64,000 bases of DNA from Gambelia wislizenii (taxonomy: Eukaryota; Chordata; Lepidosauria; Squamata; Crotaphytidae), in the NCBI GenBank assembly GCA_030847615.1, contig JAUMIR010000003.1, forward strand, positions 71,744,001 through 71,808,000, in the 5' to 3' direction. A program made the translations under genes and the position numbers. The notes under the pieces are model-generated. The model searched no databases. It had not been told where the DNA came from and worked only from the letters and a program-made list of their open reading frames with translations. How positions within the stretch are numbered: the stretch's first letter is position 1; every line of letters starts with the position of its first letter. Shown here piece after piece: positions 11,130-22,308 of this stretch.

Positions 11130-13310
11130 AATGAAAATAAAAAAGGGAAAAGGTATTATTCTATCATTACAGATCTACCTAAATAATCCAACTTACAATT
11201 AACCATAACCATAATATTGTTAAATTTCTTATTGCTCAAAAAGCAACAGTTTCCAGTCTTTCAAGAAGTTTTTCAGTTGGCTTATCCTTTAGAACCCCCT
11301 TGCTAATTTGGCAACAATCCATTCTTCCATCATTGGTGCTTCAATCCATGTCCAAGTTTGAGCAAACAATATTCTTGCTGCTGTTGTCATGTATTGAAGA
11401 AGTAATCCATATTTATTATCCAGTTTTTTATATATAATACCCACACAGAAACATTTCTGGTAACATTACACAATCTACCTTTAAATTTTTTTGGATTAAC
11501 ATATAAATCTTAGGCCAGTAACTTTTCACCTTTCTTACAAGTCCACCACATATGAAAAAGCTCTCCTTATCTTGACATCTCCAACAGTGGTTTGAAACAT
11601 ACTTAGACATTTTTTGACAGCTTTTATTTGGGGTTAGGCACCACCTGTGCATCATCTTATACAGGTTTTCTTTTAGATTACCCCACAGAGTAAATTTTAT
11701 ATCTTTGCCTTTGTTCCAGGACAGCTGAGATACAGGGAGCCATTATCTTAACATTAGTACAGCAAGATACTGGGCAGCAGGAATCAATGTATCCCCCTGG
11801 CTCCTCTATTTCTTACAGATGCTTATGGGAAGGCCACAAGACCACAAGAAGGACATGAGTACAGTAGCCCTTTCCAGAAAGGTCTTTGAGCCCAGTGGGT
11901 TTTGTATCATCACAAAATCGTACGTATAAGTTCTCAGCATGTATGGTTCTTTTTTAACCCTCACCCTACTGATTCTGTCGTCTTGTCTGATACCACTTAG
12001 CACAGTTTCCAATGCCAAAATAAACAGCAAAAGTGAAAGGGGACAACCTTGTCTAGTCCCCTTTTGTTTTTAAATTGATCTTGTTGCATTGCTGTTTACT
12101 AAAATCTAGGCTTCTTGAACTGAGTAGATTGCCTTTGTTGCCCAAATAATATTTGCACTTCCAAAGTGCAAAGTCTTCCAAGAAATATTATCAAACACTT
12201 TCTCTGAATCTAAATAACCCCCAAACAACCTTTTTGTCATTATGATGTTCTAAAAATTCAATAATCTTAAGAACAATTCTTACATTATTCCTTAGTTTTG
12301 GCAAAAAACAACTCTGATTCTCATGGATATTCTGAGAAATATATTTTATCAGTCTGCTTGCCAATATGGTTATAAATATCTTATAGTTATTGTTTAATAA
12401 TGAGATAGGTCTATAATTCTTTGTTAATGTCACATTTGTATCTTCTTTATGATTCACTGTAATTTATGCATTTCTCCAAGAGTCTGGCATCAGCCCTTTT
12501 TCTAATAGCTCATCACACACAGTTTTTAATGGTTGAAGCAGCTCATCTTCAAATTTCTTATAATATACTGCAGATAGGCCATTTGGGCCTGATACTTTTC
12601 CAGATTAAATCTCTTTAATTCCTTCAATAAGTTGCATAGTTGTCACAGGCCCATTCAAACTTTACTTTTGTTCCAAACATAATTTGTCCAATTAGAATTA
12701 TCCAAGTAGTCTTCCATATCTGAGATTTTCTTGTCCCTCTCATATCAGCCTCTGTAATATTCCTCAAAGGCTTTTAATGCTTTCAAATTATCCATTACAT
12801 TAGCTTTCTTTCTTTTTTCAGTCTGTAACTATATTTTATACATTGTCCCCCTCGTATAAGCTTTGATTGGATCCCATAATATGTGTAAAGAGTCCCATAA
12901 TGTGGACACTTTACCCTTATTTAAGTTGAGCTGAAATAATTTCTTCACTTCTTGTTTACATTGTTGTAATATTTCAGTCTTCAGAAGTAGATATTCATTA
13001 AGTTTTCATCTAAACTGCATTTGCCCTGTTTTCAGGGATATCATGGTAGGATTATGGTATGAAATTTTTTTTGCAAAATGTACATCCTCTTTACTAGGTT
13101 AGCAATATTCTTAGAAATTCAGAACATATCTATTCTAGAGAAAGATTCATGACAGTTTGAAAAAAAATGTGTAGTCTCTAGAATTTGGCTGGAAATAGCT
13201 CAAACCATCTATAAATTCAAAATACTCTATATTTTTACTTTACTGGTATGTTTATCTTTATTAGGATCAACAACCTCGTTCCAATTGTCTTTCTTCCTTT
13301 TTCTCTTTCT
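11130..13310 (-). mobile_element. Decayed L1 LINE, 5'-truncated
   Basis: Minus-strand fragments in several frames follow L1 ORF2 order. Around 12191-12457 is the RT finger region NYRPISLLNNNYKIF with IHENQSCFLPK. Around 11806-12030 is LFILALETVLSGIRQD, with the palm motif C decayed to YTYDFVM. Around 11428-11655 is the C-terminal Cys-rich block NHCWRCQDKESFF. The segment 12640-13300 fits the linker between endonuclease and RT. Many frameshifts and stops mark this as much older than the L1 at 44544-47157. No poly(A) or target duplication could be fixed with confidence. Confidence 0.85.
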
Positions 13311-13510
13311 CCCTGGTTTTTCCCCATAGTGACTTTAAAAGGGGAAGAACCAATTATTGTTCTCATTCAGGGAAGTCATGCTACAAAACCAACAGTCTTA
13401 ACAGGATTTCTTGTGAAGGGTGCATGAAAAACCAGATTGCATAACAAAATGATGATATTACAAAAGGCTGGTCTTAAATCACTCCAAGACTTGAATTCCA
13501 CACATGCAAG

Positions 13511-13771
13511 TACAGAAGGACCGCCGTATCCACTGATTCATTATCCACTGATTTAATTATCCATGGGACACAAAACAGCACACCTACCATAGAGTCCTCC
13601 TAGAAAATATGTCCTCCCTAACCATTTTCTAGGTCCTCCAAGGCAACTCTATGGTATTTTAAACCGGAAGTCCCATTATTTTCAATGGTGTTCACTATTA
13701 TCCATGGTTTTTGGTATCCACAGCTCCCCCCCCCAAGAACCAATCCCTAGTAGATATGGGGTCTGACTGTA
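13511..13771. mobile_element. Tigger-like MITE, second subfamily
   Basis: Begins ACAGAAGGACCGCCGTATCC and ends GGGGTCTGACTGTA. Inside are TTATCCACTGATT, ATTATCCATGG and TGGTATCCACAG. TA borders on the right are clear. The copy at 51565-51793 shares the inner phrases CTATTATTTTCAATG and GAAGACCTAGAAA-like sequence in reversed form. No transposase. Confidence 0.6.
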
Positions 13772-14360
13772 GAAGAGCTTTCTAATCTCATACAATTTCA
13801 AATTCGCTGAAACAGGTGGCATCAGAAGGGCTAGCTAGATGGCATTTGTAATCTCTATGGATTTGTCTACACTACCAAAAAAATCGTGCTCACCTTGTAG
13901 TTATTACGATCATGACACATGATGTTCTTGACAATTTGCTCAGAATGTGGTTCTTTGTGATGCCTGGGGGCTTTAATCCAGTTAAAAAAAACCCTTGCCT
14001 TTTACCTGCACTTTCCTGGAAAATCCAAATAATTGTATGCGTGGCTGCCCTCTGAGGCAGCATCGCTGTGGAGCTGGGGAGGGGGGAGTTTTCAGTGGGC
14101 GGGACAGGTTGGTGGGCAGTGACCTGAGGTCACCTGATAATTCCCACCAGGAAATGGTATGTCCCCTGTTTGCCGATTTGGTTGCCAATTGTTTTTTTGT
14201 GGAGGTACCTTTGTGTGGATACTTGCAGATCAGTATTAGCTGACCTCTGCTTAATAGGATGGACAAAGACCTTTTGAGGCATGGGGAAAGAAGCAGAGGA
14301 GTCTTGTGGAACAGGGAGAAAACTCTCAACCTCATCTCCATTTGAGGTGAAGAGCAGCAA

Positions 14361-14747
14361 CTTAAGGAAACACACCAAAAAATTGATGTCTTTGCAAATA
14401 TTGCTGTAGAGATGAGGAAAAGAGGCTATGAGAGGACAGCAAAGGAAAGCTGGATGAAAAGCAAGGCCCTCGGACAGAGATACAGAGAAGTGTGCAATCA
14501 CAATTCATGGAGTGGCAATGGCACAGCCACCATGCCTTTTTTTGAGGAGTTGTACAACATTCTCCACAGAGATGCCATAATACACCCAAAGCGTGTGGCT
14601 CTCAGCACTACTATTCACCCAGTCCCAACAGAGCAAGCTTCCAGCAAATGGATTCTGGCCCACTGGCAGAGGGCTCTGAGGAACTTTTCCCAGCACCCAA
14701 GGAGAAAGTTCAAGGCTGTAATACATGGGGGTCCCCCAAATACATGA
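14361..14747 (+). pseudogene. Myb/SANT-like DNA-binding protein remnant
   Basis: The frame reads LKETHQKIDVFANIAVEM, then RKRGYERTAKE, RYREVCNHNS, SGNGTATMPFFEEL and YNILHRD. This is the trihelix-like Myb/SANT fold found in transposon-derived proteins (MSANTD, and SCAN-family fusions such as ZSCAN29) and in the accessory protein of Harbinger transposons, where it binds the element ends. The usual first helix with its Trp (FWS/TxEE) is not visible upstream: the frame meets a TGA just before 14349. The conserved Trp/Phe pattern of the last helices is kept (PFFEEL). The frame stops at 14747 without a clear exon end. Likely a dead copy, and host exaptation cannot be excluded from sequence alone. 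Confidence 0.55.
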
Positions 14748-15424
14748 CTGTGTTGCCCTCCATTGTGCGGGAAGAATTTTAATGGAGCCCAGCATGGTGG
14801 TTGCTTGGGTGCCTTTCCATTTTATAGGTGATGCTGAGCTTGCTGACTCCCAGGACCTCGACAAAACAGTAATCACTTTGTGTGCTGTGGATCAGTCTCC
14901 TGCTACAGCAGCATAGGTTTTTTGGCGGGGGAGATTCCTCGGCTTCATCTGGAGGAAGCAGCATCCCTGCATTTCTCCTATGGCAGGAAACACTTTGCCA
15001 GCAAGTAAAACAAGCCATGGGGAGCAGGCACCAACTGAGTCCAGGTATGAGTTGCTGTGGGGTTCTTGATTTGGCAAGCAAGGTAGACCCCCTTTTGTAA
15101 ACGACAAAATAGGCACATATTTGTATGTCCAAAATATGTTGGTAGGCTTGTAGCTTGTCAATTTGACAAAAAAAGTGCTTGAATACCTATTTGCAGACTA
15201 CCATCAAAGTACCTACCAAACTGGTCACAGTCAGGGATCCACGATGGCATTGTGGTGTGTGTGTGTGTGTGCATCTTTGTGTTGTGGGTTGCCCATTCCC
15301 CTTAAAAGCCCCATCCTCCCAGACAGAAGTCCTACCCTTCCCCCCTGCCCCTTATTGCTATTCCCTGCTTCGGTTTGTGGGGAAAATGTTTTGTGGTCCT
15401 GCAACTCGCTATGGTTTATATTTT

Positions 15425-15674
15425 AGATACTGAGGTAGCCAACTGCAAAGTCACACTTGCTCCAGCCAAGCACAGGCAGAGGAGAGAGCATAGGATGGTG
15501 GGGGACATGTCTGATTATTGTATTGCACATTTCACGGCACAGATGAGGGAGCTGCTTGCTCATCTAGAGCAGAAGAAGAAAGAGTACACAGAGTATAGGA
15601 GTAGGGAGAATGACCCTAAGAGGATTGAGGATGAATGTGCCAGAAGGGATCGGTGTGAAGGATGTGCCAGCTGA
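15425..15674 (+). pseudogene. Coiled-coil C-terminal exon of the Myb/SANT-like gene
   Basis: TTTATATTTTAG at 15414-15425 looks like a 3' splice site. The frame after it reads HRQRREHRMVGDMS, then AQMRELLAHLEQKKKEY and RSRENDPKRIEDE, to a stop at 15672-15674. A basic stretch followed by heptad-like Leu/Met spacing is the usual C-terminal coiled coil of such proteins. It lies 0.7 kb downstream of the SANT piece on the same strand, which fits a two-exon gene with an intron near 14750-15424. Splicing is inferred, not shown. Confidence 0.45.
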
Positions 15675-15810
15675 ATTTACCCAATTATTCAGCCTGCCCA
15701 CCCACCACTGCAACCTTCCTTTCAGACTCCCCCCCCTTTATACCTTCTCTGGACTGGGGTCTGAATTTTTGTGGATAGAATATGCGGATGTGTGGTCTCT
15801 GGTGGAATAA

Positions 15811-16292
15811 ATCAAAATGAGTCTGGACTTTATAAACAAAACATAAGAATTGGTTTATTAACGTTAAGGTTGTGACATCAGTTCTTCAGTACTGTGTGTA
15901 TAACTTGGTTATTTGGCTTAGTGTCCCTTAGTCTCACTCTGTGGTGACAAAAATGACCAACTGCTTATAGAAGCACATATAATAATCTTTGAGCTTCTAA
16001 TATTATAACCAATTATACAACAGACTCATACACTCTTTGTCTCACACTCTCAATTTCCACTCACTCTATCAACCATTCAGCCTCAATACCCTCCAACTGC
16101 ACAGACCAAACTCCAACCCAAACTTCACACAGACTTTAACTGACAGAAACTCTCTCTCAACTGACATCCACACAGTTCAAACTCTCTGAAACCCTTCCCA
16201 TTACATTTTCTGCTCTGGGATTGGCTCCCTCATTCTCTCTTCTCATTCACTCAGCTGCTTCCATCACCAGCTCATCACAATCAGAAACACCT
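15811..16292. other. Unassigned, C/A-rich stretch
   Basis: From about 16010 to 16200 the plus strand is rich in CTCTCAMCT and ACTGACA phrases, such as ACACTCTCAATTTCCACTCA, which recall the R/U5 side of squamate LTR elements read backwards. I cannot find a partner LTR, primer site or TG...CA ends, so I do not call it one. Confidence 0.35.
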
Positions 16293-16577
16293 GGGAGCCC
16301 TGGTGGCGCAGTGGTTAAATGCCAGTACTGCAAGTCACCACATTGCAAGTTCGATTCCAGCGGGCTCCAAGGTTCACTCAGCCTTCCATCCTTTCGTAGG
16401 TCGGTAAAATGAGTACCCAGCTTGTGGGGGCAATTAGGTAACGCACATTGGAAACTGCTTAATGCAGTATAGATGTGTAAATTGCTATTGCTTAAAACAA
16501 ATTGTAAGCCGCTGTGATAGCCTTTGTGGCTGAAGAGCCGGGTGTAAATACCTAATTAAATAAATTAAATTAAATAA
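16293..16577 (+). mobile_element. tRNA-derived SINE (second family), nearly full length
   Basis: Starts GGGAGCCCTGGTGGCGCAG with an A-box-like TGGCGCAGTGGTTAAAT. A good B box, GTTCGATTCC, follows near 16350. Next comes a body with CCTTTCGTAGGTCGGTAAAAT and GAGTACCCAGCTTG, and a tail region AATTGTAAGCCGCTGTGATAG ending in ATTAAAT repeats. The body phrase is typical of squamate Squam/Sauria-group SINEs. Minus-strand copies are at 20211-20452 and 26732-27005. It is not a tRNA gene, because the downstream body is constant across copies. Confidence 0.85.
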
Positions 16578-17124
16578 GCTGCACTGAGGTGCAGACTGCC
16601 CCGCTTGCCAGCCTTGTAGAGCACATAGAATGATCTCAGAGCAGGGGCAGGGGATGAAGGGCCATGCCTAACTGCAAAGCAGCATGCCATCACCCCAGGT
16701 ACAGGATTTAGAACTGGAAGAAATGGCCCCAGCAGCCGGGATGTGAGTGAAGCTCCTGGTACTTCTATCAGGCTGATGCCACAAAAAAGAATAGTGATTG
16801 CAGGTTTACATAAGGGGAAGACAGCCAGACTTACCAGGCGCCCCACCCCATACTCTCCCTGTCATACTGTGGGCCCTGATGATAGATCGTTTTTGTTCTT
16901 TTTTGTTTTGTCTTCACAAGAGTGTGTTCCAATCTTTTTGTTTGGGTCACTTCTGTTTGTTTTTATTGATGTGGTCTGCAATGTCAAATGTTACTGTCAT
17001 GCTGCACCAATACCGAAAGCTGATGTTAAATAACCGATGAATTATATTTTATCTTCCTATGTACAAATAGACAAAGAGGGGAACATGGGGAAAAATAATA
17101 TGGGAAAAGGAAGTATTCACACAG

Positions 17125-17800
17125 CAAGGGGAAAAAAGTACTGGGGAACCTTCCATTGATCAAGGAGAGTCTGCAGAGTCCTGTCTGTTCTCTGAAGGTG
17201 CTCCTCTGTGGCTGCCACCCTCTGTTCTAGCTGCTGGACTGTAAGGAAACAATGAAAAGGATGTCGGAGTTACAATGCTATAGGATTGAAAAACTTTTAT
17301 GGGTGGGCGAACAGGCGCAGCAGAAATAATGTCAGTTGACATATACCATTTTGCTAGGTGTCTCACCTTGCTAACCATCCCACCTGTGCTGTGCCCTTAT
17401 TGGCCATCCCCCTCACCCTGCAATAAGCAAGGTTGACATTCCCTTGGAGCCTGTCCTGCCCCTCACAAGGAAACGTGTCACCAGGGCACCAGGGACCGAC
17501 TCTTTCACTGTCTGCTGCTCCCCCAGGTGGCTTTCACCACCATGACCACCATCACCTGCAGAATGCAAAAAGGGTGGGGGAACCATTCATGTGTGGGATC
17601 AAAGCAGCTCAGGACTGTAGCCACCCTATGCTAATGGAATTCTGATTGGCAAGAAGGATACTCACTCAAGGTTGGGTCACCCTCATCCACCTCTCTTGAG
17701 CCAGTGGCCCCTCCTGGGAAGCAAAGGAGGGTGAGCTTGCAGGCTCCTCCATCCCCCGGGGTGGCCCTGCAGGGGGTGACACTTGCAAATCCCTAGGCAA
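17125..17800 (-). pseudogene. Second Myb/SANT-type gene remnant, C-terminal part
   Basis: On the minus strand TTTCCTTACAG (a 3' splice-like site near 17241) is followed by QQLEQRVAATEEHLQRTD and RTLQTLLDQWKVP, then a stop near 17127. This is a short coiled coil of the type that ends transposon-derived Myb/SANT proteins. Upstream on the same strand, 17640-17790 reads PPAGPPRGMEEPASSPSFAS, a Pro/Ser-rich linker typical of the middle of such proteins. No SANT domain was found further upstream. It faces the plus-strand gene at 14361-15674 and so may belong to another element. Low certainty. Confidence 0.35.
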
Positions 17801-18083
17801 CAGTAGAATCTAGGCAAAAGTAGAGCCAATTAAAAAAACATGTGGCATCAGGTAGCTGTTAGGAAGTGGGCTCTAGTTTTCCCTATGCATTTTGCAGGTG
17901 ATTTTCACTGATCTGGTGGCTAATGATTGAGCCAGCTTGGCCAGCCCACCCTATTCCACAAGGTGTGCTCTCTGAGGCAATAAGAATGCTGGTTTGTGAG
18001 AGTAATGCTGTAAGAGTAATGCTGACTCTTTCCTCCCCCGGAATTGCCCTCCTCATGATGGTGTCTTTCCTCTGCATCCACTA

Positions 18084-18288
18084 CAGTTGTCCCTTCATGT
18101 TCACTGGGGTTTGGTTCCAGGACCCCCATGGATACCAAAATCCATGAATACTCAAGTCCCATTATATGCAATGGCATAGCAAAATGGTGTCCCTTTGCTT
18201 TTGGGATTATTATTTTTTGAAGAATATTTTCAAGCCATGAATACTTAGGTCCATGGATACCAAATCCGTGGATACGGAGGGTCAACTG
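18084..18288. mobile_element. Tigger/pogo-type MITE, TA-flanked
   Basis: Begins CAGTTGTCCCTTCATG and ends GAGGGTCAACTG, with TA at 18082-18083 and 18289-18290. It is the same family as 5336-5551, with a small internal deletion after ATGGTGTCCCTT. Confidence 0.85.
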
Positions 18289-19043
18289 TAATTTGAAAAA
18301 TGTGCTGTAGAGAATTCAGATATTGTGCACCCACTGTTCATCTGACCACACCGACAAAACAAAATGCTTCCACTACTCCTTGCTGCTTGGGGACACCCAC
18401 CAACAATATGCCTGTCTGGGCCTATGAGGAATGGTCATGGCTGTGTTTATAGCAGCCAAATCTGTTGAGAAACCAACACCGAAGCATGAGCACGGCGTCA
18501 CAAGAACTCTCTCAATTCTGCTCTTTTTTGTTGTGCAGTGTGTCTGCAATGGTACATGTCCAGCACATCCTGTGCCGTAATAGTGGCTTATGCCAGGCAT
18601 ACCTTCAATGTGGACTCCATGTCAGTGATCCGCTAAGCAGTGACTGTCTGTAACAATGACCAGGTAGGGCAATGGCTGTTGGAAAATGTGCACAGGCTAA
18701 CTTGAATCACAATGTGTCTGACCAGTAGTACAAGCCATCCAATGGGAATAAAGAAGCATGGGACAAGAAATGCTATTGGCTCCTGATAATAAGTATGCGT
18801 GGAAATGTGTATATTTGCATACATGTTGGGAAGAAAAAGAAATGGAGTGGACACAGCCGCAAGGCCAAAAATAATGTGAAGGATTGGAGATGTAGACTAC
18901 CCCCTTGCACCGCAGTGAGTTCGCCAGGGGGAAATGTGTGACTGGTTATGCTAATCTCACCACACTGTGTGGTGTTAATGGGGTCACTTTGGACCAGAAA
19001 AATGTGATGCGAAGCATTTTCCATCAATGCAGACAAGCCCTAT

Positions 19044-20210
19044 GTTGAAAAGTCGGCATTCAAATCACCGCCTTGACAACTAAAGCTAAGTAGTGTCTGG
19101 GAACCTGTATTATATTACCAAACAGATTCCATATGCAGCAAAAAGTGGGTGTAGCAGTTCTGATGACAATTGTGTTAATTGGTTGAAAATCAAGTGACAG
19201 AATTCAGTGGCAAAATTCTACCTGAATTATTCCCTGGAACACAGGGTGACTGAGCACCTTTGGAGAGATTCTGCAAGCAGACAGAATGGAAAATGTGCCT
19301 CTTGATTGTATACATTTTGTTTTCTGGGGCTCTTGCCAACCTTTCCTTCACTTTCTGCTGTTTAGCCCATAAATCAATGAGAGTTCCATCAACATTTGCA
19401 AGTCCATTACTGCAGCTACTTATTTGTTCTCTGCTGTATTCAAGGTCTTGAACCATAAATGCATTGCCATCCTATAAGGACAGGATAGTGGCCTCTTTTA
19501 GACATATCCCTTTCTGCCTGTAACATGCCTGGAAATTCTTGTGATTGGGGGAGGGGAAAGGAATCCAACGCTCCACAAATCTGGATTGGTTTAAAGCAGG
19601 TCATTGGATGGAGAATTGTTGGAACCCCCTGCAACCACAACATTACTACCCTAGTAAATTGAACTGCTTCATTCCATTAACTTGTTGGATGAAGATTATT
19701 TGTCAGCCACAAAAGAAGAAAAGCCAGGGTAATATTCAATCAGATGAGCTTGCAAGAATGGACAGTTCCAGATGTGAAGGAAGGAATGTCTTTATTTTCA
19801 ACACATGCTATATTTTTATTGCAAAATCTGGTTTAAATAATATACAGAGCCCCTTGTGAATCTCAGTTAAAAAAACACGCCAAACCAAAAAGCTATGAAA
19901 TTTAATTTCAGTGCTGATATGATGTGTGGCCTTGAGGCTTCCTGGGGAGACAAAGAAGGAGCAAATGAGCTTAACAATAGTGTAGAGTTTGTATTGCAAG
20001 GCGGCACAACACCTCACGCATTCATGAGCAGCAGTACCCAGTGTCCCATTGCAGTGAAGGTGCTTCAAGGGAATGTTTCATACTGTTGTTGGCATGAGAA
20101 CCTTGTGGCAGATGACCTTTGTGCCTGAACAGAAACAGACAACCCAGACTTCATATCTGTTGTAATTTACTGCAATAATCCAAATAAAAGCATGGGATGC
20201 CACCTTTCAA
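19044..20210. other. Unassigned non-coding stretch
   Basis: No recognisable gene. The frames at 19190-19456 and 19808-20128 have no motif that I can place in a family. I looked for the DDE transposase of the neighbouring element here and did not find it. Confidence 0.4.
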
Positions 20211-20452
20211 ATATTTTTATTTTTTATATTTATTTATTTATTTATACCCCACTCTTGAGCCACAAGGCTATCAGAGCAGCTTACAAATTGTTTTAAGCAA
20301 CAGCAATGTACACATCTACACTGCATTAAGCAGTTTCCAATGTGTGTTCGCTAATTGCCCCCACAAGCTGGGTACTCAATTTACCGACCTACGAAAGGAT
20401 GGAAGGCTGAGTGAACCTTGGAGCTGGCTGGAATCGAACTTGCAGACCAGAA
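20211..20452 (-). mobile_element. tRNA-derived SINE (second family), head truncated
   Basis: The plus strand shows the tail (TTATTTA)n, CCCCACTCTTGAGCCACAAGG, CCCCACAAGCTGGGTACTC and ACCTACGAAAGGATGGAAGG, the reverse complement of the SINE at 16293. It stops at GAATCGAACTTGCA, just past the B box, where Penelope-like sequence begins. The tRNA head is therefore lost at that junction. Confidence 0.85.
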
Positions 20453-21299
20453 AAAACCCACAGGAATAAAGAAAAACAGCCACCCAAAAGAAAGATATTT
20501 TACCATACATCAAAGGAGTCACAGACAGAATAGGGAAACTGATGAGGAAACACAACCTCCAAACGATCTACAGACCAACCAAGAAAATACAAGGAATGCT
20601 ACGCTCAGCAAAGGACAAAAGAGACCCTCTGACAGCCGCAGGAGTTTACCGCCTTCCATGCAGATGTGGACAAGTTTACATAGGGACCACTAAACACAGT
20701 GTGCAAACATTAATCAAGGAAAATGAAAGACACTGTAGACTGGGCCAGCCACAAAAATCAGCAGTAGCAGAACATATTATAAACCAACCTGGACACAAAA
20801 TGTTATTTAAACACACCAAAATTCTGGACCAGGCCAACAACTGTCATGTTAGAATGCACAGAGAAGCTATTGAAATCCACAAACACCTGGACAACTTCAA
20901 CAGGAAAGAAAAAACCCTTAAAGTAAACAAAGTGTGGCTACCAGTCTTGAAAAACACCAAAATCAAAACTCAACACATGCAAATGAATTCCACCCAGGGA
21001 CAGGGGGATTTCCAGCAGACAATGGACCATTAGCCAAACAGACACTAATCCTCCTGGCATATCTCTCCCCCCAGCAACTAGCCATTCAAATACACAAATT
21101 TACATATCTTCTCCAACAGGGACTCATAGTATATAAACCCCACACACCTGTACCCAACCTTTCTCTGAAGATGCCAGCCACAGCTGCAGGTGAAACGTCA
21201 GAAAGAAACTCTTCCAGAACACGGCCTCACAGCCCCAAAACCCCCCAAAGAAAACCTATGGATGCTGGCCGTGAAAGCCTTCAACTTCACAAGTTACTC
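20453..21299 (+). mobile_element. Penelope-like element, 5'-truncated, direct orientation
   Basis: The best copy of the PLE family in this window. It starts in the region between RT thumb and nuclease, carries the GIY-YIG ORF, then the long non-coding terminal region (GTAAATT..TATCCTCC reversed elsewhere), and ends with GATGCTGGCCGTGAAAGCC followed by TTCAACTTCACA. That terminal phrase recurs at 25860, 33185, 36715, 42410 and 60350. Other copies carry an inverted arm at the 5' side. Here only the direct arm is seen, adjoining a broken SINE. Confidence 0.85.
20542..21033 (+). pseudogene. Penelope-like GIY-YIG endonuclease (C-terminal ORF)
   Basis: The frame begins MRKHNLQTIYRPTKKIQ and LRSAKDKRDP, the segment that joins RT thumb to nuclease in Penelope-like elements. 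The nuclease follows: GVY at residues 34-36, CRC at 40-42, VYIGTT at 45-50, KSAVAEH at 72-78, GHKMLF at 84-89. GIY-YIG nucleases of PLEs nick DNA to start target-primed reverse transcription. The catalytic Arg of the family (RIKEHE in the 1424-1813 copy) is Leu here (TLIKENE), and the His is Asn, so this copy is probably inactive even though its frame is open for 163 residues. The RT domain is absent. Start codon choice is arbitrary because the element is truncated. Confidence 0.85.
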
Positions 21300-22305
21300 A
21301 TGTTTCACCTTTCAGGGACATTGCTTGCCTGTGGAAGATATTTATAGGTCAGATTCTTTATTTCCCAGCATTTAATTTAGCATGAACTATCTTGGAAGGA
21401 TATTTTTCTTAAAGGATGATCTGGAGCTCTACCTGGGCCAAATATCATTGAGGAGGAGCCCAGTTACTGGACCCTGGTGCAGATAAGAGGGAATTGGGTC
21501 TCAGTATGGGGGGATAGCCCCCTCTTTGAATCATAGCTTGGGACTGTTGGAAGTGATGAAGCACCAACACTTGTTTACAGTTCTCTCTCTGTGTGTGTCA
21601 CTGATCTGTGTTTTACTTCCTACTTGCATGCAGAAGTCACTCCCCCACTTGCTCGAAGAAGTTTTAGTGTTTTACAACTCTTTGTCTCAGAAGGCTGAAG
21701 CTAGAGGCTAGAAGCCATCGCACATGAGGTAGCTCTGCCTCAATATGCCTTACACACACTCATGAGAGTCAGCCTTAGAGCCTCTTCCATCCAAGTTAGA
21801 TAACTTTCTTCTATCTATCTAAGTTTTATTTTATAACCTTATTGGAGCATCCTGTATGTTTTCATCCTGTTTTACACCAGAAGCTCATATTCAACTGGGA
21901 TTACGCTGCAATCTGCTTAATATAAATATTAATAATTTTAAATTTAGTAATGTTAAAAGTAAAAAACTGGAAAATGAATTCATTACCATAAACAGTAATA
22001 ATTGAAATAGTTTAATTCATTGAATTACCATTAATCAACATGTTAGTAGAGGGACAGACCATGAGCTCATTTTGGGAAGCTCGCTTTGTTACTGGTTCCT
22101 TCAAAAGGGTGGGTTTTTTTAAGCGGCCTTCCTCCAGCCTGGAAATTTTCTCCACAGGGACTACAAAACCCTTAATAGGATTGTTACCTCAGAGTGGAGG
22201 GAGTCTAACATGTCTGGGAACTGTCTCTTTAGGAAGGCTGTCTCAAAGCATGGGATCTCATTCTACAGACTCTTCAGTTCAGTTTGTTACTTGCCTGCAT
22301 CTCTC
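21300..22305. other. Unassigned non-coding stretch
   Basis: No recognisable gene or repeat. Confidence 0.4.
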
Positions 22306-22308
22306 TTC

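Larger units (their letters stand above)
13859..19040. mobile_element. Candidate 5.2-kb DNA transposon with Myb/SANT gene
   Basis: The left end reads GGATTTGTCTACAC. The right end, reversed, reads GGGCTTGTCTGCAT. Both resemble the HT-A termini (GGTCTTGTCTATACG). The element is flanked by TAT at 13856-13858 and 19041-19043, a 3-bp direct repeat. Inside are a plus-strand Myb/SANT-like ORF (14361-14747), a coiled-coil exon (15425-15674) and a minus-strand coiled-coil exon (17125-17250). A SINE (16293) and a Tigger MITE (18084) lie inside it. PIF/Harbinger elements carry a Myb-like protein plus a DDE transposase and make 3-bp duplications, so this class is the best guess. I could not find the transposase. 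The two coiled-coil genes face each other, so two elements may be merged here. Confidence 0.4.

Noticed and set aside
15900..16260. Solo LTR
   Set aside because: The base composition recalls an LTR, but I see no TG...CA ends, target duplication or second copy.
16293..16365. tRNA gene (A and B boxes)
   Set aside because: The boxes belong to the head of a SINE: a constant body and tail follow in three copies, and no proper cloverleaf or anticodon arm can be drawn.
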